Shown: piece after piece, positions 1-6,548 of the stretch
Position numbering within the stretch: position 1 is the stretch's first letter
Layout of the letters: each line of letters begins with the position of its first letter
DNA from: Rhodanobacteraceae bacterium UBA703
Lineage (GTDB): Bacteria; Pseudomonadota; Gammaproteobacteria; Xanthomonadales; Rhodanobacteraceae
Assembly: GCA_002297645.1 (NCBI GenBank)
Contig: DBMH01000345.1
Span: 1 to 8,001 of the forward strand
Direction of reading: 5' to 3'
DNA length: 8,001 nucleotides
Position numbers and translations under genes: made by a program
Notes under the pieces: model-generated
What the model saw: the letters and a program-made list of their open reading frames with translations, nothing else
Database searches by the model: none
Told to the model about the DNA's origin: nothing

Positions 1-34
1 GCGCTCCTTCTGGGAGCGCGGCTTCGCGACCGGG
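1..34. repeat. Partial REP-like palindromic element at left edge
   Basis: Positions 1-7 (GCGCTCC) and 13-19 (GGAGCGC) form a perfect 7-bp stem with a 5-nt loop. Overlapping it, GGGAGCGCGGCTT followed by CGCGACC contains a second small stem, CGCG-GCTT-CGCG (17-28). From memory, a GGGAGCG-type head followed by a GC-rich imperfect palindrome resembles the abundant REP elements of Xanthomonadales and Pseudomonas, which are mobilised by RAYT transposases. The element is cut by the window edge, so its full length and partner repeat are not visible. It lies downstream of azoR and could also serve as a bidirectional transcription stop. The REP assignment is by resemblance only. Confidence 0.45.
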
Positions 35-72
35 GCAGGTCATGATGAGGGACGGCGTTCCGCGGCGAGGGC

Positions 73-657
73 TCACGCCGCCAGGCGACGCCCCTCCGCG
101 ATGGCGGCATGTGCCGCTGCGATCGCTTCGGCCTTCTGCTGCGGCCCGAGGTTCACGCCCTCGGCCCGCACGATCTCGATGTCGTCGATGCCGAAGAAAT
201 GGAACACCTGGCGCAGGTAGGGCTCCTGGAAATCCGCCGAAGCACCGGCGGAACCGGTGGAGTAGACGCCGCCGCGCGAAGAGACGAGGACGATCTTCTT
301 GCCGCCGGCCAGGCCTTCCGGTCCCTTCTCGGTATAGCGGAACGTCTTGCCGGGAATCGCCAGCCGGTCGATCCATGCCTTCAGCGTGCTCGGGATGCCG
401 AAGTTGTACATCGGCGCGCCGACCACGACGACGTCCGCGGCGAGGAACTCCTCGAGCACGTCACCGCCGACGCGTCCGGATGGATGGTCCGCATCGACCA
501 CCGGTGCCCAGTGCGGAAGCGGGTTCGCGGCGAGATCGCGGTACACGACCTTGCCGGTCGGATGGTTGCGCTTCCAGGCGGCGACCACCGCCGCGCCGAG
601 TTCGCGCGAGACGGAATGCGCACCGAGGGCGCTGGAATCGACGTGCAACAGGTTCAT
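73..657 (-). CDS. azoR: FMN-dependent NADH-azoreductase / quinone reductase
   Basis: 194-aa cytosolic flavodoxin-fold flavoenzyme. The family uses NAD(P)H and FMN to reduce quinones and azo compounds by two electrons, protecting against thiol-reactive quinones. The N-terminal strand MNLLHVDSSA leads into the FMN phosphate-binding loop (S9, S15, S17). The family hallmark PMYNFGIPSTLK (82-93) stacks on the flavin ring, TFRYTEKGPEGL (105-116) follows, and SSRGG (126-130) matches the E. coli AzoR SRGG loop. Length is close to E. coli AzoR (about 200 aa). The frame is open further upstream, but the ATG at 657 is preceded by a GAGG about 8 nt away and gives the expected N-terminus. It is divergent from a LysR regulator, a usual arrangement for a substrate-inducible reductase. 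Family assignment is firm; the physiological substrate is unknown. Confidence 0.95.
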   Translation of the reverse strand: MNLLHVDSSALGAHSVSRELGAAVVAAWKRNHPTGKVVYRDLAANPLPHWAPVVDADHPSGRVGGDVLEEFLAADVVVVGAPMYNFGIPSTLKAWIDRLAIPGKTFRYTEKGPEGLAGGKKIVLVSSRGGVYSTGSAGASADFQEPYLRQVFHFFGIDDIEIVRAEGVNLGPQQKAEAIAAAHAAIAEGRRLAA

Positions 658-673
658 GGGGAGCCTCGTTTTC

Positions 674-686
674 GAAACACCGTTTC
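674..686. promoter_or_regulatory. Inverted repeat GAAAC-N3-GTTTC in azoR/lysR gap
   Basis: A perfect 5-bp dyad, GAAAC (674-678), ACC, GTTTC (682-686). It lies 16 bp upstream of the azoR start, in its probable 5' leader, and about 80 bp upstream of the lysR start. It could be a half or auxiliary operator for the divergent LysR protein. Five-bp dyads also arise by chance, so functional status is inferred only from position. Confidence 0.3.
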
Positions 687-699
687 CGGCGACGCAAAC

Positions 700-728
700 A
701 AGGTAGATCGTGTACGATTCGGGGATAA
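700..728 (-). promoter_or_regulatory. Possible azoR promoter with an embedded dyad operator
   Basis: Read on the minus strand, TTATCC (728-723) and TACCTT (705-700) sit 17 nt apart, and each matches 3 of 6 bases of the sigma-70 -35 and -10 hexamers. A perfect dyad ATCGT-GT-ACGAT (707-718) falls entirely within the spacer, where a bound regulator would control RNA polymerase. A start site near 693 would give a leader of about 36 nt. The hexamers are poor, so the promoter is tentative. The dyad itself is directly visible and is the best candidate operator for the LysR product. Confidence 0.35.
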
Positions 729-767
729 GTCCGCGATATCTGGATGCATCGTTCCTCAGGGGAAACA

Positions 768-1733
768 ATGGTCGTGACCGAAGGTGCCTTGGCCGATCTG
801 AACGACCTGCGTTTTTTCGCCGCTGTCGTCGAGCACGGCGGTTTTTCCGCGGCGGGGCGCGCGCTCGGCGTGCCGAAATCGCGACTCAGCAAGCGCATCG
901 CGCTGCTCGAGGAGCGCCTCGGCGTGCGCCTGCTGCAGCGGACGACCCGGCGCTTCGCGGTGACCGAGGTCGGCGAGCGTTTCTATGCGCACTGCCGTGC
1001 GATGATCGAGGAGGCACAGGCCGCACAGGACGCCGTCGCCGAACTCAGCGCGGAGCCGCGCGGCGTCGTGCGCGTGGGATGCCCGGTTTCCCTGGCGCAG
1101 ACCGTGCTCGCGTACCTGGTGCCGGACTTCCTCGCGGCGCACCCGAAGGTGCAGGTCCGCGTCGTGGCGACCAACCGCCGCATCGACCTGATCAGCGAGG
1201 GCATCGACATCGCGCTGCGCGTACGCGAGAAGCTCGACGCCGACGCCAGCCTGATCCTGCGCAGCGTCGGCCAGTCGCGCGTGCTGCTGTGCGCGAGCAG
1301 AGCCTTCCTCGACGCGCGCGGCCGTCCGTTCGCGCCGGCGGATCTCGAGTCCCTGCCGCTGCTGTCCTGGTACGAGCACGAAGGCGCGCAGACGCTCGAA
1401 CTGATCGGCGCGGGCGGCACGCGGCTCAGCGTGGAGATGCAGGCGCGCCTGATCTGCGGCGAGTTCAACGTGGTGTACGAAGCGGCCAAGCGCGGTATCG
1501 GCGTCGCCGCGCTGCCCGAGTTCGTCTGCGCGCCGGCGATCCAGCGCGGCGAACTCGAGGTCGTGCTGCCGGACTGGAGCATTCCGCAGGGCATCGCGCA
1601 TTTCGTCTACGCCAGCCGGCGCGGCCTGTTGCCGAGCGTGCGCGCCTTCGTCGACTTCCTGGCCGAACGCCTGCCGGAAACCTTGCGGCTGAAGCACGAG
1701 CAGTGCACGAAGCGCGAGGAGCCTCCGGCCTGA
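768..1733 (+). CDS. LysR-family transcriptional regulator, divergent to azoR
   Basis: 321-aa DNA-binding regulator of the usual LysR length. The N-terminal winged helix-turn-helix spans about residues 11-70, with the family pattern DLRFFAAVVEHGGFSAAGRA then a recognition helix VPKSRLSKRIALLEERLG and the wing RLLQRTTRR. A linker helix (about 71-95) leads to the effector-binding domain (about 98-305), with GVVRVGCPVS at its first strand and RGIGVAALPEFV (242-253) typical of the second subdomain. The ATG at 768 has AGGGGA 4 nt upstream; an in-frame ATG at 744 lacks any ribosome binding site and is less likely. Divergence from azoR suggests it controls azoR and itself in response to a quinone-like or electrophilic effector. 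The effector is not deducible, although six cysteines (76, 105, 174, 230, 254, 313) leave redox sensing possible. Confidence 0.93.
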   Translation: MVVTEGALADLNDLRFFAAVVEHGGFSAAGRALGVPKSRLSKRIALLEERLGVRLLQRTTRRFAVTEVGERFYAHCRAMIEEAQAAQDAVAELSAEPRGVVRVGCPVSLAQTVLAYLVPDFLAAHPKVQVRVVATNRRIDLISEGIDIALRVREKLDADASLILRSVGQSRVLLCASRAFLDARGRPFAPADLESLPLLSWYEHEGAQTLELIGAGGTRLSVEMQARLICGEFNVVYEAAKRGIGVAALPEFVCAPAIQRGELEVVLPDWSIPQGIAHFVYASRRGLLPSVRAFVDFLAERLPETLRLKHEQCTKREEPPA

Positions 1734-2009
1734 TCCGAACGATGCGTACCCGTTGGCCGTTCCGTGCCGGCGCAATGGTCCGTGGCGGCAACCCGGAACA
1801 GGCAATCCCGGAAGAACCTCGACTGCCGTAGCCGATCGCTCGTCATCCACCTTGTTCCCGATTCTTCGGGGAAGGATCGCGGCGGATCCCCGCGTTCGCT
1901 GGGATTTCGCGGATGTGGCGAGGCTTTCGAGGTTCCCGCTAGCCGGCACGCAGGGCAACGCGCCGTTTGTCGGGGTGCGCCTCGACAAACGGCGGCGGGA
2001 GGATGGGTT
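1734..2009. other. 276-bp gap between convergent lysR and DUF2069 genes
   Basis: Open frames crossing this stretch have no recognisable protein character and run through from neighbouring shadow frames. A weak GGATC/GATCC dyad lies at 1874-1889. The only strong structure is the hairpin at 1961-1994. No promoter, RNA gene or mobile element scar was recognised. As a convergent junction it mainly needs to terminate transcription from both sides. Confidence 0.5.
1961..1994 (-). terminator. Perfect 12-bp hairpin, probable 3' end of wrbA-DUF2069
   Basis: CGCCGTTTGTCG (1961-1972) and its exact reverse complement CGACAAACGGCG (1983-1994) enclose a 10-nt loop. It begins 15 nt past the stop codon of the minus-strand DUF2069 gene and lies in the convergent gap after lysR. 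Neither flank has a T-run, so it is not a textbook intrinsic terminator. It may act as a 3' stabilising hairpin, a terminator that does not need a U-tract, or a binding palindrome. Confidence 0.5.
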
Positions 2010-2348
2010 CTACGGTCGCCGGCGCGCCGCGCGCGTGGCCCAGCCGAGCGTGGCGATCAGCACGACGCAGAGCAGCACTTCGAGCAGCGCCGGCACGCGC
2101 GCACTCGGGTATACCCAGGCCGCGACGACACCGTGGCAGAAGTAAAACAGCGCGACGATGCCGACCCAGAGCAGGGCGCGTTTCGCTCCCGTGCGCAGTG
2201 CGAGCAGGGGCAGCAGCAGCGGCGGCAGGGTGAAGGCCAGCGCGAGCAGGCCGTTCCCGTTCGCCGGCGGTGCCAGCCACAGGTACCAGGCCGGCTGCAG
2301 CAGGATCAGCAGCGCCCAGGCGAACAGGCCGGTGCGCAGAGGATTCAT
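2010..2348 (-). CDS. DUF2069 small inner-membrane protein
   Basis: 112-aa hydrophobic protein with about four membrane helices (near residues 6-26, 32-51, 58-78 and 87-105) and a basic C-terminus (RAARRRP). Pattern and size match the DUF2069 family, whose members in xanthomonads are of similar length. I recognise the aromatic start of helix 1 followed by QPAWYLWLAPP, and helix 3 with VALFYFCHGVVAAW. No catalytic motif is seen and the function of the family is unknown. Its ATG overlaps the stop of the upstream wrbA-like gene by ATGA (2345-2348), so translation is probably coupled and the two are co-expressed. A role in supporting a quinone reductase at the membrane is conceivable but is only inference from linkage. 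Confidence 0.85.
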   Translation of the reverse strand: MNPLRTGLFAWALLILLQPAWYLWLAPPANGNGLLALAFTLPPLLLPLLALRTGAKRALLWVGIVALFYFCHGVVAAWVYPSARVPALLEVLLCVVLIATLGWATRAARRRP

Positions 2349-2944
2349 GCGGAGCCTCCGAGCCGGCGCGCGATCTCGGCGACGCGCCGCCCGAGCGCGC
2401 GCGCGAGGGTGCGCTGGTCCTCGGTGATCGCGTTGCCGCCGTCCACGCCGGCGACGTGGCTGGCGCCGTAGGGGGAGCCGCCGCCGCGCGTGCGGTTCAG
2501 CGCCGCCTCGGTGTACGGCACGCCGACGATCAGCATGCCGTGATGCAGCAGGGGCAGCATCATCGACAACAGCGTCGATTCCTGCCCGCCGTGCATCGTG
2601 CTGGTCGAGGTGAACACGGCGGCTGGTTTGCCGACCAGCGTGCCCGACGCCCAGGCGGATGCGGTCGAATCGACGAAGTGCTTCAGCGGCGCGGCCATGT
2701 TGCCGAAGCGCGTCGGACTGCCGAGCACGAGGCCGGAGCACTCGCCCAGGTCGGCATGCGTCACGTACGGCGCGCCGGCATCGGGCTCGGGCGGTTGCGC
2801 GGTCTCGGTCACGGGAGCGACCGGAGGCACGCTGCGCAGGCGCGCGTGCATGCCGGCGACCTCCTCGACACCGCGCGCGACCAGTCGCGCGAGCTGCGCG
2901 ACCTTGCCGGTGCGGCTGTAGTACAGGACCAGGATCTCGCTCAT
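2345..2944 (-). CDS. wrbA: WrbA-like NAD(P)H:quinone oxidoreductase
   Basis: 199-aa flavodoxin-like protein, almost the length of E. coli WrbA (198 aa). The family forms FMN-binding tetramers that reduce quinones by two electrons in the cytosol. Visible motifs are the phosphate loop YYSRTGKV (8-15), the flavin-ring loop SPTRFGNM (76-83), STSTMHGGQE (113-122), the conserved HHGM (134-137) and GGGSPYGASHVAG (154-166), all in the order of the type IV quinone oxidoreductases. The ATG at 2944 gives the expected N-terminus, with a weak GAGCGGA just upstream. It overlaps the downstream DUF2069 gene by 4 bp. With azoR, this is the second flavodoxin-fold quinone reductase in under 3 kb. Family assignment is strong. 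Confidence 0.94.
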   Translation of the reverse strand: MSEILVLYYSRTGKVAQLARLVARGVEEVAGMHARLRSVPPVAPVTETAQPPEPDAGAPYVTHADLGECSGLVLGSPTRFGNMAAPLKHFVDSTASAWASGTLVGKPAAVFTSTSTMHGGQESTLLSMMLPLLHHGMLIVGVPYTEAALNRTRGGGSPYGASHVAGVDGGNAITEDQRTLARALGRRVAEIARRLGGSA

Positions 2945-3071
2945 GCGTCCGCTCGTCGGGTGACCGATGAGGATAGCGCCAAGCGCCGCGCGAACCCAGC
3001 ACGCAGCCGTGGAAGGTCCTCTTGCGTCGACCGTGGGCGATAGCGCTGGCGGCGCGATCGACGGTTCCGGT

Positions 3072-4550
3072 TCAGCGCTCGAAGCCGTCGGTGAAGATCG
3101 CGTCGAGCTGCAGCTTGGCGACGCCGAAGCGCAGGCCGCCGCCCTGTTCGCGCCCGAGGCCGGCGACGAACAGTCCGCCGCTGCCGAGCGCGATCGAACG
3201 TCCCTCGTCCATCTGCGCACTGGTCTGCACCGGTGGCGAATAGGTGCCGACGGACCTGCCGCCGTTGCCGAAACCCGTGTCGAGGTTGCCGCTGTCGTCG
3301 AGACGCGCGAGCGCGAAGACCGTGGTCGATCCGCTCGCCGTGGCGCGGCCCGCGACCAGGATGCCGCCGTCGCCCTGGACGAGCACGTCGTAGGCCGCGT
3401 CCTTGAACGGCGAGGCCAGGTCGAAGGCGATCGAGACGAGGCCGCCGCTGCCGAAGCCCGGGTCGAGCGCGCCGGTCGCCGCGTCGAGGCGCGCCACGAA
3501 GAAGTCCTCGTCGCTGCCGTCCCAGATCTGCCGCGCTCCCGCGACGACGAGGCGCCCGCGGCGGTCGAGCGCGATCGCGTTGATCGCGATGTTGCCGGGG
3601 CTGAATCGAAGACCGTCGAACCACGCGCGGCCGTTGTTGCCGAACCCCGCGTCCGCGGCACCGTTGGCGTCGAGCTTCAGCAGCGCGGCCTTCAGGCGAC
3701 CGTCGATGCCGCGTGCGGTGCCGGCGGCGACGAGGTTGCGGCCGGGCAGCACGACCAGGGCGGTCGCGCAATCGTAGTAGTCGCCGCCGATGTCGAACGC
3801 GCCGACGCGGCTGCCGCCGCTGCCGAACGACGTGTCCGGGCTGAGGTCGGCATTGAAGCGCGCGATTCCGAAGTCGTAGTTCGGCGGGTCGCTGCCGGCG
3901 CGCACGGTGCAGCCGGCGGCGACGATGCGGCCGTCCGGCGCCACCGCCACCGCGTCGACCGTGTTGAAGGTGTAGCGGGCGTTGTAGGCGTACTGCACGC
4001 CGTACTGCGAGTTGGGGTTCGGTTCGGCGATGCCGCTCGTGTCCAGGCGGACGAGCACGCCGGCATTGCAGCCGGCCCAGTTGCCGCAGACCCAGCGGCC
4101 GCCGAGGATCGCGCGGCCGTCGGCCTGCAGCGCCAGTCCGTGAAGTCCGAGCGTGCTGTCGAAGCTGGCCAGGTCGGGCACGGAGTCGAGCAGGATGCGT
4201 CCCGTCTCGTTCGGGCCGAAGCCGAGGTCGAACTGGCCGTCGCCGCGCAGGCGGCCGGCACACAGCGTGTTGCGGCTCGTGCTCGTGCCGCACTGTCCCG
4301 CCAGCAGCAGCTTGCCGTCGCGCTGCACGGCGATCGTCGAGGCGACGTCGCCGAACGTGCCCAGCCGCAGCAACATCCGTCCGCCGGAGCCCCAGCCCGT
4401 CACATAGGTGCCGTCCGCCGCCTGGGCGAGCGGAGCGAACGCCAGCAGGGCGGCCAGCGCCACCGATGCCGGAGCGCCCGCCACGATGCCGTGGCGCAGG
4501 CGGTCCGCTGCACGGGGATGGGAAAGCGGCAGTCTTCCGACGGTGCGCAT
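3072..4550 (-). CDS. Exported delta-60 repeat (DUF5122) beta-propeller-like protein
   Basis: 492-aa protein. The N-terminus has a basic region (to about residue 20), a hydrophobic core (about 28-40) and AQA near 42-44, a plausible signal peptide cut. The rest is a tandem of about 55-75-residue units, each with a DxxFGxxGR turn followed by a strand like AIAVQxDGKLLVAG. Turns are seen near 52-60, 107-118, 238-248, 299-308, 362-371 and 423-432. This is the delta-60/DUF5122 repeat, expected to form a beta-propeller or solenoid outside the cytoplasm. Six cysteines in the exported part (87, 97, 155, 161, 213, 261) could form disulfides. It ends AIFTDGFER, a tail I recall on secreted Xanthomonadales proteins. 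The start at 4550 is chosen because GGGGAT lies just upstream and the signal peptide follows; the frame is open to 4679. Ligand and function are unknown. It lies between wrbA and yihY, 127 bp from wrbA. Confidence 0.88.
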   Translation of the reverse strand: MRTVGRLPLSHPRAADRLRHGIVAGAPASVALAALLAFAPLAQAADGTYVTGWGSGGRMLLRLGTFGDVASTIAVQRDGKLLLAGQCGTSTSRNTLCAGRLRGDGQFDLGFGPNETGRILLDSVPDLASFDSTLGLHGLALQADGRAILGGRWVCGNWAGCNAGVLVRLDTSGIAEPNPNSQYGVQYAYNARYTFNTVDAVAVAPDGRIVAAGCTVRAGSDPPNYDFGIARFNADLSPDTSFGSGGSRVGAFDIGGDYYDCATALVVLPGRNLVAAGTARGIDGRLKAALLKLDANGAADAGFGNNGRAWFDGLRFSPGNIAINAIALDRRGRLVVAGARQIWDGSDEDFFVARLDAATGALDPGFGSGGLVSIAFDLASPFKDAAYDVLVQGDGGILVAGRATASGSTTVFALARLDDSGNLDTGFGNGGRSVGTYSPPVQTSAQMDEGRSIALGSGGLFVAGLGREQGGGLRFGVAKLQLDAIFTDGFER

Positions 4551-4659
4551 GGTGATCCCCGATGGCGTGGCGCGAACACCGGACCCGCACGCGCCGGGCG
4601 CGCTGGGAGGCGTCCCGGGCATTCCGTGCCTTGCATCCATCCGGGCCGGTGCGCGGCCG

Positions 4660-4665
4660 ATTGTA
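4660..4665 (-). promoter_or_regulatory. Possible -10 element for the delta-60 gene
   Basis: On the minus strand TACAAT (4665-4660) matches 5 of 6 bases of the sigma-70 -10 box and stands out in this GC-rich gap. It would give a leader of about 100 nt before the ATG at 4550. No good -35 hexamer is seen 16-18 nt upstream, so an activator or another sigma factor may be needed, or the match may be chance. Confidence 0.3.
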
Positions 4666-4720
4666 CAGACGGGCGGCATGTTCGGCGCCGTGGCGGGGAA
4701 TCCGCGCCGGGCGCGTCCAT

Positions 4721-4750
4721 TTGGCCGGTGTCCGTGGCCTGCGTTAGGCT
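4721..4750 (+). promoter_or_regulatory. Possible leaderless promoter of yihY
   Basis: TTGGCC (4721-4726, 4 of 6 to the -35 consensus) and TAGGCT (4745-4750, the TAnnnT core of a -10) are 18 nt apart. The yihY ATG begins 7 nt after the -10, exactly where transcription would start, and no Shine-Dalgarno sequence can fit between them. This arrangement is typical of leaderless messages. The hexamers are weak individually; the geometry is the argument. Confidence 0.4.
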
Positions 4751-4756
4751 CGCGGC

Positions 4757-6061
4757 ATGTTCGTCCGAGCCCGCCAATTCGCCCGATCGCTCGCCGACCG
4801 CGAGCGCACGCTCGCCTTCCTGCGCTTCACCTGGGAGCGATTCGTCGAGGACCGCTGCCTGCAGACCTCCGGTGCGCTCGCCTACACCTCGTTGTTCGCG
4901 CTGGTGCCACTGACCGCGGCCGTGCTCGGCGTGCTCGCCGCGTTCCCGGTGTTCGCGGGCTGGCGCGACCAGGTGACGACCTGGGTGTTCGAGAACTTCG
5001 TTCCTGCGGCCGGCAGCACGGTGCAGGGCTACATCACGCAGTTCGCCGAAAGCGCGAGCAAGGCGACCGCGATCGGCATCCTCGTGCTGCTGTTCAGCGC
5101 GGTATCGCTGATGATGAGCATCGAGGACGCGTTCAACCGCATCTGGCGCGTGCAGGTCGCCCGCGGGGCGACCTCGCGCTTCATCATCTACTGGGCCGCG
5201 TTGACGCTAGGGCCGCTGCTGCTGGTCGCCGCGCTCGCGCTGAGTTCGTACGCATTCGCGTTGCCGTTCATCGACGCCGCGGAGGCGCAGTTCTCGATCA
5301 AGGCGCGCGTGCTGGCGGTGCTGCCGTTCCTGATCGTGTGGGCGGCGCTGGTCGCGGCCTACGTGGTGATCCCGAACCGCACGGTGCGCATCTCGCATGC
5401 GGCGATCGGCGCGCTGATCGCCGCGCTGCTGTTCGAGGCGGCCAAGCGCGGCTTCGCGCTGTACGCGACGAAGTACGCCAGCTACCAGCAGGTCTACGGC
5501 GCGCTCGCGCTGGTGCCGATCTTCATCTTCTGGATCTACCTCTCGTGGATCGTCGTGCTGCTCGGCGCCTCGATCACCGCCTCGCTGAGCGCATTCGACT
5601 ACCGCCCGGTCGAGCGCCTGCTGCCGCGCGAACACGAGTTCACCGGCCTGCTGCGCATCGTCTCGCGCTTCGTCGACGCACAACGCGCCGGACGCGGCCT
5701 GCACAGCACGAATCTGCTCGCCTGCGAACCCTACCTCACCGACGACCTGTTGCAGCGGTATCTCGGCGACCTGCACCGCGTCGGCCTGATCCAGCGCGGC
5801 GAACTCGGCGAGTGGCTGGTCGTGCGCGATCTCGCCACGACGGACCTGCTCGAAATCTACGAAGAGGGCGGCTACCGCCTGCCGCTCGACGCGCACGCGG
5901 CGGCCGAGGGCCTGTCCGCGCCCGCGCGCGACCTGCTCGACCGGCTCGCCGGCGAGCTGCGCCGCGACATGGGCGTGGCCCTGTCCACGCTGTTTCCGCC
6001 GGAGATACCATCGCGGCCTGCGTCCGCGTCGCCGGCACGCGCCACATCGGAGTCCGCATGA
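4757..6061 (+). CDS. yihY: YihY/BrkB-family inner-membrane protein with C-terminal domain
   Basis: 434-aa polytopic membrane protein of the YihY/BrkB family, once misnamed ribonuclease BN. Residues about 1-280 form the membrane core: a cytosolic amphipathic start, then helices near 40-63, 104-125, 143-167, 184-205, 213-229 and 248-278. Family signatures are TSGALAYTSLFALVPL (37-52), SIEDAFNRIW (121-130), a PN turn (206-207) and YGALALVPIFIFWIYLSW (247-264). Residues 281-434 form a soluble tail with a helix-rich, winged-helix-like look (LTDDLLQRYLGDLHRVGLIQR, 327-347) and a low-complexity Ser/Ala/Pro end. E. coli YihY is only about 290 aa, but long-tailed versions occur in other gammaproteobacteria. 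The molecular function of the family is unsettled. Its stop overlaps the tlpA-like start by ATGA, so it probably leads an operon. Confidence 0.92.
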   Translation: MFVRARQFARSLADRERTLAFLRFTWERFVEDRCLQTSGALAYTSLFALVPLTAAVLGVLAAFPVFAGWRDQVTTWVFENFVPAAGSTVQGYITQFAESASKATAIGILVLLFSAVSLMMSIEDAFNRIWRVQVARGATSRFIIYWAALTLGPLLLVAALALSSYAFALPFIDAAEAQFSIKARVLAVLPFLIVWAALVAAYVVIPNRTVRISHAAIGALIAALLFEAAKRGFALYATKYASYQQVYGALALVPIFIFWIYLSWIVVLLGASITASLSAFDYRPVERLLPREHEFTGLLRIVSRFVDAQRAGRGLHSTNLLACEPYLTDDLLQRYLGDLHRVGLIQRGELGEWLVVRDLATTDLLEIYEEGGYRLPLDAHAAAEGLSAPARDLLDRLAGELRRDMGVALSTLFPPEIPSRPASASPARATSESA

Positions 6062-6543
6062 ACCGTTTTTTCTCCCTGCGCCTGCTCGCCGCCCTCGCTC
6101 TCGTCGTCGGCGCCGCCTCCGTCGCACACGCCGAGGCACCGAAAACACCGTCGCTGAAGGTCACGACGCTGGACGGCGGCAGCTTCGACCTGGCCCAGCA
6201 GCGCGGCAAATGGGTCGTCGTGAACTTCTGGGCGACCTGGTGCACGCCGTGCATCCAGGAAATGCCGGACATCTCCGCCTTCGTCGCCGGACGCAAGGAC
6301 GTCACCGCGATCGGCCTCGCCTGGGAGGATACCGAGAAGACCGAACTGGACGCCTTCGCCAAGGAACATCCGGTGAAATACCCGTTGGCGCAGGTCGACG
6401 TATACAAGCCGCTCGACGACTTCGAGACGCCGCGCGGCCTGCCGACGACGTATCTGATCGCGCCCGACGGCACGATCGCGAAGAAGTTCGTCGGTCCGGT
6501 CACCGGCGACGACCTCGCGAAGGCGATCGCGGCGAAGAAGTGA
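6058..6543 (+). CDS. TlpA/ResA-like periplasmic thioredoxin
   Basis: 161-aa thioredoxin-fold thiol-disulfide oxidoreductase. A signal peptide is clear: MNRFFSLR, a hydrophobic stretch to about 20, then AHA just before residue 26. The active site WATWCTPC has redox cysteines C62 and C65, and the cis-proline loop is GLPTTYL with P129. The layout matches TlpA/ResA proteins, which reduce disulfides in the periplasm, for example on cytochrome c apoproteins or redox partners. The specific client cannot be told, since no cytochrome maturation genes are nearby. The start is fixed by the ATGA overlap with yihY (6058-6061) and the good signal peptide, with CGGAGT about 6 nt upstream. The acylphosphatase gene follows after 5 nt. 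Confidence 0.92.
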   Translation: MNRFFSLRLLAALALVVGAASVAHAEAPKTPSLKVTTLDGGSFDLAQQRGKWVVVNFWATWCTPCIQEMPDISAFVAGRKDVTAIGLAWEDTEKTELDAFAKEHPVKYPLAQVDVYKPLDDFETPRGLPTTYLIAPDGTIAKKFVGPVTGDDLAKAIAAKK

Positions 6544-6548
6544 CGCGC

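Noticed and set aside
1874..1889. GGATC/GATCC dyad as a terminator for lysR
   Set aside because: Only a 5-bp stem with a 6-nt loop and no T-run; it is too weak to call.
756..1988. A 410-codon open frame on the minus strand opposite lysR
   Set aside because: The plus frame is an unmistakable LysR protein of normal length. The antisense frame has Arg/Ala/His-rich composition and no recognisable fold.
2967..4913. A 648-codon open frame on the plus strand opposite the delta-60 gene
   Set aside because: It is the antisense shadow of a high-GC repeat gene: rich in Arg/Ala/Val/Glu, no domain, and it runs into the start of yihY. The minus frame has a signal peptide, repeats and a ribosome binding site.
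4408..6057. In-frame extension upstream of the TlpA-like start, fusing it to a long N-terminal region
   Set aside because: This is frame-shifted yihY sequence, Arg-rich and without domains. The ATG at 6058 begins a clean signal peptide.
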